Assembly (NCBI GenBank): GCA_035255045.1
Contig: DATFAA010000055.1
Coordinates: 1 to 35,745, forward strand
Source: JAGTRP01 sp035255045
GTDB lineage: Bacteria; Pseudomonadota; Gammaproteobacteria; Burkholderiales; Rhodocyclaceae
DNA length: 35,745 nt
Direction: 5' to 3'
The stretch's first letter is position 1, and every line of letters begins with the position of its first letter. The notes under the pieces are model-generated. The model saw nothing but the letters and a program-made list of their open reading frames with translations. It was not told where the DNA came from and made no database searches. Position numbers and translations under genes: made by a program. Below, piece after piece: positions 1 through 6,388 of the stretch.

Positions 1-574
1 CGATCTCCCGGGTGGCCTTGGAGGTCCGTTCCGCCAGCGCGCGCACCTCGTCGGCCACCACCGCGAAGCCGCGCCCCGCCTCCCCGGCCCGGGCGGCCTC
101 GATGGCAGCATTGAGGGCCAGGAGATTGGTCTGGTCGGCGACTTCCCTGATCAGATTGACGATGCCGCCGATCCTGGCCGTATGGGTGTTCAGGCTGTCC
201 ATCTGCCCCATGCTGCGGCGGGAGTTCTCCGCCAGCCTGGAGAGGTCGTCCGTGACCTTCAGGATCACCCGGCGGGCGCCTTCGGATATTGCGGCGGCAT
301 CGACCGTTTCCTGCTTCTCCTGCTTCAGTTTGCCGGCAAGTCCGGCCAGGGTCTCCTGGGTGTCGCCCAGGGACTGGCTGTAGGAGCGGAAATGGTCGAA
401 GAGGGCTTCGTAATCCCGGCAGCGGGTCTTCGCCCCATCGAGTTCATCGGTCAGGCCAGCGACCCGGGCCTTGAGCCGAACCACTTCGGCTGCCTCGTCC
501 GCCCACTCGCCCTTGAGCCGAGCCAGGTCCGCCTGCAATGCCTTCAGGTGCCGCCGGTGGAAAAAACTGAACAT
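1..574 (-). CDS. Soluble methyl-accepting chemotaxis protein, partial (C-terminus beyond window)
   Basis: The reverse strand reads from an ATG at 574 and is still open at the window edge, giving about 191 residues. It begins MFSFFHRRHLKALQADLARL, followed by a charged region likely to be a coiled coil (about 10-75). The chemoreceptor signalling hairpin comes next, with the conserved segments LIREVADQTNLLALNAAIEA and ARAGEAGRGFAVVADEVRAL. No membrane segment is seen, so a cytoplasmic receptor is inferred; it would relay signals to CheA/CheW. Some short soluble receptors of this kind end in a zinc-binding CZB domain, but that part is outside the window. An AGGATAGG Shine-Dalgarno-like stretch lies about 10 bases before the ATG. 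It follows the globin and small membrane protein genes on the same strand and may be co-transcribed with them. Confidence 0.9.
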   Translation of the reverse strand, partial: MFSFFHRRHLKALQADLARLKGEWADEAAEVVRLKARVAGLTDELDGAKTRCRDYEALFDHFRSYSQSLGDTQETLAGLAGKLKQEKQETVDAAAISEGARRVILKVTDDLSRLAENSRRSMGQMDSLNTHTARIGGIVNLIREVADQTNLLALNAAIEAARAGEAGRGFAVVADEVRALAERTSKATREI

Positions 575-600
575 CGTTCTGAACCTATCCTGTGAATCTT

Positions 601-615
601 GTTTCCGTCGGAAAC
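601..615. repeat. Short perfect hairpin between chemoreceptor and small membrane protein genes
   Basis: GTTTCC-GTC-GGAAAC forms a six-base-pair stem with a three-base loop in the 51-base gap between two minus-strand genes. There is no T-tract, so it is a weak candidate for an intrinsic terminator. It could be an mRNA-processing or attenuating hairpin. Confidence 0.4.
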
Positions 616-625
616 GGGGACGGAG

Positions 626-787
626 CTAAAGGAAGAGCAGAGCCAGTCCGGCCAGAAGGCTCAGGCCGCCGAGCAGCCAGGCGGCAGTGCCGGCGCTGCG
701 GCTGTGTTTTGGGCATGTCGCAGCCCGCCGTTGCCACCAGAGGATGGCGGCGCCGGTGAGCAGGAACGGCAGGGCTGCGACGGCCAT
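626..787 (-). CDS. Small hydrophobic membrane protein (53 aa), unknown
   Basis: This is a short frame starting MAVAALPFLLTGAAILWWQR and ending GLALLFL. Two hydrophobic stretches (about residues 3-19 and 34-53) flank a short basic, Cys-containing loop, which predicts a two-span inner-membrane protein. It starts 13 bases after the globin stop codon on the same strand, so co-transcription with the globin is likely. No clear Shine-Dalgarno sequence precedes the ATG, so it could be translationally coupled or not translated. I do not recognise a family. Support comes from its hydrophobic pattern and tight spacing. Confidence 0.5.
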   Translation of the reverse strand: MAVAALPFLLTGAAILWWQRRAATCPKHSRSAGTAAWLLGGLSLLAGLALLFL

Positions 788-800
788 GGCAACCCGGGGA

Positions 801-1238
801 TCAGTGCCCGACGACAGCGCCCTTGAGGCCGCCCAGCATGCCCATCACTTCGCCCTTCTCCTGGGCCGGGACCTTGAACTTGTCGAGGACGACGACGGTA
901 TCCTCGGCCAGGGCGTTGAAGTCGGCCTCGCTCAACTTCATGCCGGTGTGGGCGGCCTGCATGTCCTGGCCCTTGTACTGGCACGGACCGCCGCTCGCCT
1001 GGCAAAGGAAGTCCACCAGCTGTCCGGCGAAAATCTCCGGCTTGGTCTTGGCGAAATGGCCGTTGATGCGGGTATCGGCGGCAACGACCTTCCACAGTTC
1101 GCCCACCACGGCATTGAGAGCCTCCTTGCCGCCCAGACGGTCATAGAGGGGCTTGGCGGGAGCATCGGCGAAGGCGGAAGTGGCCAGAAGCACGGCGGTT
1201 GCCAGCAGGGCGGACGCAAGGCGGGAAGCACGGATCAT
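801..1238 (-). CDS. Group 1-like truncated hemoglobin with signal peptide
   Basis: The 145-residue product has a cleavable-looking signal peptide (residues 1-24, ending SAFA) followed by a truncated globin domain. Recognisable parts are LYDRLGGKEALNAVV near the start of the domain and the proximal heme-ligand His97 in MQAAHTGM. Two cysteines (79 and 86) lie just before it and could form a disulfide after export. Truncated globins bind O2, NO or CO; most are cytoplasmic, but exported versions of this architecture occur in proteobacteria. The gene diverges from the ECF sigma gene and heads a minus-strand set with a small membrane protein and a chemoreceptor. Family assignment is firm; the physiological ligand is not known. 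Confidence 0.9.
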   Translation of the reverse strand: MIRASRLASALLATAVLLATSAFADAPAKPLYDRLGGKEALNAVVGELWKVVAADTRINGHFAKTKPEIFAGQLVDFLCQASGGPCQYKGQDMQAAHTGMKLSEADFNALAEDTVVVLDKFKVPAQEKGEVMGMLGGLKGAVVGH

Positions 1239-1314
1239 TGGAATCTCCTAGGTTGAAATGGGTCGGCAGCCAGGGCTCGACCCGGCTAGTTTTCCGTCTT
1301 TCGCCCTGGCGCTC

Positions 1315-1330
1315 AGTGACCTGGGTCACT
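1315..1330. promoter_or_regulatory. Perfect inverted repeat in the globin/sigma-factor divergent region
   Basis: AGTGACC-TG-GGTCACT is a seven-base perfect inverted repeat with a two-base spacer. It lies about midway between the divergent starts of the globin gene (1238) and the sigma factor gene (1407). Size and placement fit a dimeric repressor or activator operator. No regulator can be assigned from sequence alone. Confidence 0.5.
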
Positions 1331-1406
1331 CAACGGACCGGCTGCCGGACGTCGGCTGGAGGCCGGAGAGAACGGCAGGTCGGTCTTCTTCGCCTACAAT
1401 CCGGTC

Positions 1407-1949
1407 ATGAAGTGCATCATCGACGCCTGGGATACCTACCACCGCGAACTGCTTCGCTTCGTCGCCAGCCGGGTCCCGGACACCCAGGAAGCGAACGACC
1501 TGGTGCAGGAGGTCTTTCTCAGGGCCACGCGCCTGGAGAATGGCCTTTGCGGCATCGATAACCGCCGTGCCTGGCTGTTTCAGGTGGCCAGGAATCTCCT
1601 GATCGACCGCTACCGGCTAGCGAAGGAGGAGGTGCCGCTGGATGACGAGCCCGGGCTTGTCCACGAGCCGGATCAGGTCGCTCCGGTGGATGCGCTGTCC
1701 CAATGCCTGCCGCGGGTCCTGTCGGAACTTTCCCCCGCGGACCGGGAAGCCATCACGCTGTGCGACATCGAAGGGCTTTCCCAGCAGGCCTTTGCCGAAC
1801 GGCTGGGTCTGACGCTGCCCGCCGCCAAATCCCGTGTCCAGCGTGCCCGCAGGCGTCTTCGGGAACAACTCGTCACCGCCTGCCAGGTGCGGTTCGACGA
1901 GGCCGGCAATGTCTGCTGCTTCGTGCCCCGCGCTCCTGCCGGGAAATAG
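1407..1949 (+). CDS. ECF RNA polymerase sigma factor, SigZ-like
   Basis: The 180-residue protein has the ECF layout. Region 2 (about 5-70) includes DLVQEVFLRATRLE and AWLFQVARNLLIDRYR. Region 4 (about 105-160) includes LSPADREAITLCDIEGLSQQ, the HTH AFAERLGLTLPAAKSRVQRA and a basic tail. The C-terminal part, with TACQVRFDEAGNVCCFV, resembles the cysteine-containing tail of SigZ-type sigma factors. No anti-sigma gene is adjacent; the C-terminal cysteines might sense redox state or metal (inference). No Shine-Dalgarno sequence precedes the ATG. A TACAAT at 1395-1400 lies only six bases upstream, which would place transcription start near the ATG and suggests a leaderless message. The permease, mini-thioredoxin and Cys-rich membrane protein downstream are likely targets or operon partners. 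Confidence 0.9.
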   Translation: MKCIIDAWDTYHRELLRFVASRVPDTQEANDLVQEVFLRATRLENGLCGIDNRRAWLFQVARNLLIDRYRLAKEEVPLDDEPGLVHEPDQVAPVDALSQCLPRVLSELSPADREAITLCDIEGLSQQAFAERLGLTLPAAKSRVQRARRRLREQLVTACQVRFDEAGNVCCFVPRAPAGK

Positions 1950-2023
1950 GTCGAACCGCACCTGCCTCCTTTTTGGCGTCCCGTCGTCTCCGCTATGGAG
2001 AGACGACAATCAAGGACGACGAA

Positions 2024-3079
2024 ATGGACCTGCAACCCTCCCTGGGCGCCGATGCCCCAAGCCGGACCGCGCGATGGGCCTTGGGCATTGGCGCGGCAGC
2101 CATGCTGTGGCTGTTCGCCTACGCCCACCTGAGCGACTTCGCCGACTTCCTCCTCGAAGCCATGGGCCTGACGCGCAGGACGGCCCTTGGCGAAGCCATT
2201 CACTTCTTCCTCTACGACACCCCCAAGGTCCTGCTCCTGCTGACGGGCATCGTCTTCGTCATGGGCATCATCGAGACCTTCTTCGCCCCCGAACGCACCC
2301 GGGCGCTCCTGGCGGGCAAGCGGGTGGGCGTGGGCAATATCCTGGCCGCGACCCTGGGCATCGTGACGCCCTTCTGCTCCTGCTCCGCCGTACCCCTCTT
2401 CATCGGCTTCCTGTCGGCCGGCGTCCCGCTGGGCGTGACCTTCTCCTTCCTCATTTCGGCGCCGATGGTCAATGAGGTGGCGCTGGCCATGCTGTTCGGC
2501 CTGTTCGGCTTGAAGGTCGCCGCCCTCTATCTGGGCTTGGGGCTTGCCGTGGCCATCTTCTCAGGCCTCGTCATCGGCCGACTCGGAATGGAAAGGCACC
2601 TGGAGGACTGGGTACAGCAGATCCAGAACGGGCAGGCTGCCGCCTATGCCGGCGAGGCGCGGGGCTGGACAAGCCGTTTCGAGGCCGGCCGCGACCACGT
2701 GAAGAGCATCGTCGGCAAGGTGTGGCCATACATCCTCGTCGGCATCGGCCTCGGCGCCGGTATCCATGGCTACGTGCCGGAAGACTTCATGGCTTCCTTC
2801 ATGGGCAGGGATGTCTGGTGGGCCGTGCCGGCCGCCGTCGTGCTTGGCGTGCCGATGTACACCAACGCCGCCGGAATCATCCCCATCGTCGAGGCCCTCA
2901 TCGGCAAGGGGGCCGCCCTGGGCACCGTGCTGGCCTTCATGATGAGCGTCATCGCCCTCTCGGCACCTGAGATGATCATCCTGCGCAAGGCCCTCAAGCC
3001 CCGGCTGATCGCGACATTCGCCGGCGTGGTGGCAACGGGGATCCTGCTGGTCGGTTACGTTTTCAACTGGATTTTGTGA
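2024..3079 (+). CDS. ArsP/DUF318-family permease (metal or metalloid export)
   Basis: The 351-residue polytopic inner-membrane protein carries the family hallmark TPFCSCSAVPLF (Cys118, Cys120) and a second conserved half with GVPMYTNAAGIIPIVEAL. This is the two-fold arrangement of the DUF318/ArsP permeases. ArsP members export trivalent organoarsenicals; others are linked to different metals, so the substrate is unassigned. The ATG at 2024 was chosen because AAGGA precedes it at good spacing and the first hydrophobic span begins soon after; the longer open frame upstream overlaps the sigma gene. It ends close to a CxxC mini-thioredoxin gene, a common pairing in this family. Co-expression with the sigma factor 74 bases upstream is likely. 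Confidence 0.88.
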   Translation: MDLQPSLGADAPSRTARWALGIGAAAMLWLFAYAHLSDFADFLLEAMGLTRRTALGEAIHFFLYDTPKVLLLLTGIVFVMGIIETFFAPERTRALLAGKRVGVGNILAATLGIVTPFCSCSAVPLFIGFLSAGVPLGVTFSFLISAPMVNEVALAMLFGLFGLKVAALYLGLGLAVAIFSGLVIGRLGMERHLEDWVQQIQNGQAAAYAGEARGWTSRFEAGRDHVKSIVGKVWPYILVGIGLGAGIHGYVPEDFMASFMGRDVWWAVPAAVVLGVPMYTNAAGIIPIVEALIGKGAALGTVLAFMMSVIALSAPEMIILRKALKPRLIATFAGVVATGILLVGYVFNWIL

Positions 3080-3096
3080 AGAAAAGGGAGAGAAGG

Positions 3097-3327
3097 ATGA
3101 AAAGCATCAAGGTACTGGGAACCGGATGTGCCAACTGCCGCAACACGCTGGCGCTGATCGAAGCGGTCGCCAAGGAACGGGGCGTCGACATCGCCCTGGA
3201 GAAGGTCGAGGACCTGCCGGCGATCATGGGCTATGGCGTCATGTCCACGCCCGGCGTGGTCATCGACGGGAAGGTCGTCCACTCGGGCGGTGTCCCGAGC
3301 AGGGCCAAGGTCGAAGGCTGGTTCTAG
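3097..3327 (+). CDS. Small thioredoxin-fold redox protein (CxxC)
   Basis: The 76-residue protein is a minimal thioredoxin/glutaredoxin-like domain. It has GTGCANCRNT (active-site CANC), a short beta-alpha-beta core, and the cis-proline region MSTPGVVIDGKVVHSGG, as in small redox-active disulfide proteins. The ATG at 3097 follows a strong purine-rich GGGAGAGAAGG; an in-frame GTG at 3076 overlapping the permease stop is less likely. These proteins commonly sit beside ArsP/DUF318 permeases and may reduce or hand over a thiol-bound metal or metalloid. That role is inferred from context. Confidence 0.88.
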   Translation: MKSIKVLGTGCANCRNTLALIEAVAKERGVDIALEKVEDLPAIMGYGVMSTPGVVIDGKVVHSGGVPSRAKVEGWF

Positions 3328-3555
3328 GGCCGATGGGAGTGTCCTGTCTGCCGAGCGCCAAGCGATACCGGGCACCGAACGCCCCGCCAGCGACCGCCCC
3401 ATAACCCAGATCAATGCACGCCGCCGCGGAATCCCTAGAATGGCCCGCCGCGGAGGGGCGGCGGAACCGGGGTCCGGGCTGCCGGCCCCCAATTCCAATT
3501 CGAGGCGGGCGGCGGCTGCAGGTTTCCCTGTGACGGCCCAGGGAAGATACTGAAA

Positions 3556-3852
3556 ATGGCTTGTTCCGGCTGTGCGACATGCGTCGATGCCGCCGACTGC
3601 TTGCGGGCGACGGTGGGCGGGCGGCGGTTCGAGAAGGTGATGAAATTCGGCGGCACCTTCGCCTTCCTGGTGGGCTCGGTGTGCTTCGCCTTCACCACCT
3701 GGGCGGGCTCGGCGCCCTGGATTTTCGCCCTCTTCTTCCTCGGCCACGGCTGCTGGCTGGCGGCGGGAGTCATCATGAAGGACCGGGGCACGGTGATGCT
3801 CAATTCCATGTACCTGCTCTTCGACGCCCTGGCCTGCGCCCTCCGGCTGTAA
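3556..3852 (+). CDS. Small membrane protein with N-terminal Cys cluster, unknown
   Basis: The 98-residue protein starts MACSGCATCVDAADC, placing cysteines at 3, 6, 9 and 15 (a CxxCxxC-x5-C pattern). Two or three hydrophobic spans follow (about 33-50, 53-73 and 82-97). The Cys cluster could bind a metal or an iron-sulfur centre; no family is recognised. The 228 bases before it hold no evident gene. It lies downstream of the permease and mini-thioredoxin on the same strand, so a link to the same metal or redox response is plausible but unproven. Confidence 0.7.
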   Translation: MACSGCATCVDAADCLRATVGGRRFEKVMKFGGTFAFLVGSVCFAFTTWAGSAPWIFALFFLGHGCWLAAGVIMKDRGTVMLNSMYLLFDALACALRL

Positions 3853-3876
3853 AAAAACGGCCGCGCGAGGCGGCCG
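3851..3876 (-). terminator. Intrinsic terminator for the aldehyde dehydrogenase end of the operon
   Basis: On the minus strand a seven-base stem (CGGCCGC/GCGGCCG, five-base loop) is followed immediately by seven T residues, a classic rho-independent terminator. It lies 45 bases past the aldehyde dehydrogenase stop. Read from plus, the same stem sits just after the Cys-rich membrane protein stop but has no T-tract. Confidence 0.85.
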
Positions 3877-3920
3877 GAAACTTCCGAGAGGTCGTCGGAG
3901 GGAAGAGCGGTCGGGGCGGC

Positions 3921-5351
3921 TCAGCCCTTCATGATCTTGAGGGTCTGGATGGAGGTGTACTCCTCCAGGCCGTAACGGCCGAACTCGACGCCGATGCCGG
4001 ACTGCTTGACGCCGCCGAAGGGCGCGTCGGGCTGGATGGCGCCGTGCTCGTTCACCCAGGCGGTGCCACATTCCAGGCGCAGGGCCAGGGCCGCCGCCCG
4101 GGCCGGGTCGCTGGACCACACCGAGCCGCCCAGGCCGTTGGGATTGTCGTTGGCGCGCCGGATGACTTCGTCGAGGTCGGAATAGCGGATGACCGGCAGG
4201 ATGGGGCCGAAGGGCTCCTCGTCCACCAGGCGGGTGCCCTCGGCGAGGTCCGCCACCACCGTCGGCTCGAAGAAGTAGCCGGGGCCCGGACGGCGCCGGC
4301 CGCCGCACAGGAAGCGGCCGCCCCGGGCGCGGGCGTCCTCGGCCAGGGCCTCGACCTTGGCCAGCTGGGCGGCATTCTGCACCGGCCCCAACTGGGTGTC
4401 GGGATCCATGCCATCGCCGACCACGGTGCCCTCGGCCAGCCGGGCCAACTCGGCGCACAGCTCCTCGTAGATGCTGTCATGGACGTAGAGGCGCTTCAGG
4501 CAGGCGCAGGTCTGGCCGCTGTTGTGGAAGGCAACGCCGAAGAGCCTGGGGGCGATGGCCTTCACGTCCACGTCGGGCAGCACGATGCCGGCGTCGTTGC
4601 CCCCCAGCTCCAGGGTCAGGCGCTTCAAGTTGCCGGCGGCGTTGGCCATGATCTTCTTGCCGGTCACCGTGGAGCCGGTGAACACGATCTTGTCGATGCC
4701 GGGATGGGCCGCCATGGCCGGGCCGACCTCGGAGCCCGCCGCCCCCGTCACCAGGTTCAGCACCCCAGGCGGCAGGATGTCGTTGGCGAGTTCGGCGAAG
4801 CGGGCGGTGGCCACCGGGGTCAGCTCGGAGGGCTTCAGCACCACCGTGTTGCCGGCCCGCAGGGCGGGGATGACATGCCAGATGGCGATCATCAGGGGCC
4901 AGTTCCAGGGGGTGATGGAACCCACCACCCCCAGGGGCTTGCGGTGGACCTCGATGCGGGCCTCGGCGTTGTCCTGGAGCACCTCCACCGGCAGGTCGAG
5001 CTCCGCCGTCACCCGGGTCCAGGCGATGGCGCCCCCCACTTCCATGCCGGCGCCGACGCCGTTGAGGCCGTTGAGGGGCTTGCCGGTCTCCCGGGTCACC
5101 AGCTCCATCAGCTCCGGCATGTGGGCTTCCAGGGCCGCGGCCAGCCCGTGCAGCATCTGCTTGCGCTCCACCTCCGGGGTCCGGCTCCAGGCCGGGAAAG
5201 CGGCCCGGGCGGCGGCCACTGCCGCATCCACATGGGAAGCATCACCGGCGGGCGCCCGGGCGAAGGCCTCGCCGGTGGCGGGGTTGAGAACGTCAAAGGT
5301 GTTCGGGGTAGTCACCGGCTTGCCGCCGATGAGCATGGCGATGGGTTTCAT
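3921..5351 (-). CDS. NAD(P)-dependent aldehyde dehydrogenase
   Basis: The 476-residue protein is a full-length ALDH-superfamily enzyme. It has the oxyanion Asn150 in SITPWNWPL, the cofactor segment VVLKPSELTP, Glu248 in LTLELGG and nucleophile Cys282 in NSGQTCACLK. A second cysteine lies two residues on, where many relatives have Ala. It would oxidise an aldehyde to the acid in the cytoplasm. As the last gene of a unit co-regulated with an aromatic amine dehydrogenase, the likely substrates are phenylacetaldehyde, 4-hydroxyphenylacetaldehyde or similar products (inference). The ATG at 5351 has GAGGAG nine bases upstream. It is 24 bases downstream of the beta-propeller gene. Confidence 0.92.
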   Translation of the reverse strand: MKPIAMLIGGKPVTTPNTFDVLNPATGEAFARAPAGDASHVDAAVAAARAAFPAWSRTPEVERKQMLHGLAAALEAHMPELMELVTRETGKPLNGLNGVGAGMEVGGAIAWTRVTAELDLPVEVLQDNAEARIEVHRKPLGVVGSITPWNWPLMIAIWHVIPALRAGNTVVLKPSELTPVATARFAELANDILPPGVLNLVTGAAGSEVGPAMAAHPGIDKIVFTGSTVTGKKIMANAAGNLKRLTLELGGNDAGIVLPDVDVKAIAPRLFGVAFHNSGQTCACLKRLYVHDSIYEELCAELARLAEGTVVGDGMDPDTQLGPVQNAAQLAKVEALAEDARARGGRFLCGGRRRPGPGYFFEPTVVADLAEGTRLVDEEPFGPILPVIRYSDLDEVIRRANDNPNGLGGSVWSSDPARAAALALRLECGTAWVNEHGAIQPDAPFGGVKQSGIGVEFGRYGLEEYTSIQTLKIMKG

Positions 5352-5375
5352 TGGGGGCTCCTCACAGGGTTGGGG

Positions 5376-6377
5376 TTATTTGCCATTGGCCAGCGGGTCG
5401 GGGCCGTCATTGACCACTCCGCGCTTGGAGAAGAGGACGAGCCGTTCGCCCGCCGGCGCCGCCGCCGTCAGGGAAAGGCGGTCGTCCCGCTGGGTCCAGG
5501 TGTAGCTGAGGCCGTGGTCGGCGCTCTTGATGAGCACGCCGTCCAGGCCGACGCCGACCACCGCTGCGCCCACCCGGGCCAGGTCGGTGAGGGAGCTCTT
5601 GACCCCGCTCGCCACCGGCTGCCAGGAATGGCCGTCGTCGGTGCTGCGGTAGACGGTGCCCCGGAGGCCGGCCACCAGCAGGGTGCCGTCGTCCAGGCCG
5701 ATCCCCGACCAGAAGGAGCCCTTGTAGCCGGTGTCAAGGTAGCGCCAGGTGTGCCCGCGGTCGTCGCTGCGCAGGACCGAGCCCCGCTCGGCGGCGACGA
5801 AGAGGCTGCCCTTGGGCGAGGCGAAGGCCTTGAAGAGGTTGCGGTCGGCCTTGCCGCCTTCGGGGGGCGGCGGCAGTTCGGTGGGCGTCCAGGTCTTGCC
5901 GCCGTCCCGGGTCAGGAGCACCAGGGACCACAGGCCGACCGCCACCCCCTCCCGGGCGTCGAAGAAGTGCACGGAGAACAGGGGACGGTCCTCGTGGGTG
6001 TCCAGGCGCTGGAGAGCCCAGGTCTCGCCGCCGTCCTCGGTGGCCAGGATGGCGCCCCAGTGGCCGACCGCCCAGCCGTGCCGGTCGTCGGCGAAGCTGA
6101 CCGCCGTCAGGGTCGAGGACACCGGCACCCTGGCCGCCTGGCGGAAGGTCCGGCCTTGATCGTCCGAGAGCAGGATGCTGCCCTGGTCCCCCACCGCCAC
6201 GATGCGCTTGCCGGCCGCGGCGGCGCCCAGGATGGGGCCGCTGAAGGCCGCCGGGCTGCGGACGGCAGGCTGGGCCTGGAGGGGCGCGGGGGCCCCGGGG
6301 ACCTGGCCCCAGGCCAGGGCGGACCACAGGCCGAGGACTGTGGCGAGCAGGCGGAATCGAACTTGTCCTGGAAACAT
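5376..6377 (-). CDS. YCF48/BNR-repeat beta-propeller protein, exported
   Basis: The 333-residue product begins with a signal peptide (MFPGQVRFRLLATVLGLWSA, cleavage near LAWG-Q). Repeated beta-propeller blades follow, with BNR/Asp-box-like turns such as SDDQGRTF, EDGGETW, RDGGKTW, SDDRGHTW, STDDGHSW and SADHGLSYTW, resembling photosystem II assembly factor YCF48/HCF136-like proteins. The start at 6377 is favoured by GGAG eight bases upstream. An alternative ATG at 6389 overlaps the upstream stop as ATGA. Proteins of this type commonly accompany MMPL transporters with DUF1302 and DUF1329 partners. A periplasmic scaffold or assembly role for the RND pump is inferred, not shown. Confidence 0.85.
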   Translation of the reverse strand: MFPGQVRFRLLATVLGLWSALAWGQVPGAPAPLQAQPAVRSPAAFSGPILGAAAAGKRIVAVGDQGSILLSDDQGRTFRQAARVPVSSTLTAVSFADDRHGWAVGHWGAILATEDGGETWALQRLDTHEDRPLFSVHFFDAREGVAVGLWSLVLLTRDGGKTWTPTELPPPPEGGKADRNLFKAFASPKGSLFVAAERGSVLRSDDRGHTWRYLDTGYKGSFWSGIGLDDGTLLVAGLRGTVYRSTDDGHSWQPVASGVKSSLTDLARVGAAVVGVGLDGVLIKSADHGLSYTWTQRDDRLSLTAAAPAGERLVLFSKRGVVNDGPDPLANGK

Positions 6378-6388
6378 GGTGCGCTCCA

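Noticed and set aside
3055..4458. A long minus-strand frame covering the mini-thioredoxin and the Cys-rich membrane protein.
   Set aside because: It is Arg/Pro/Gly-rich with no domain and overlaps two better supported genes and a terminator.
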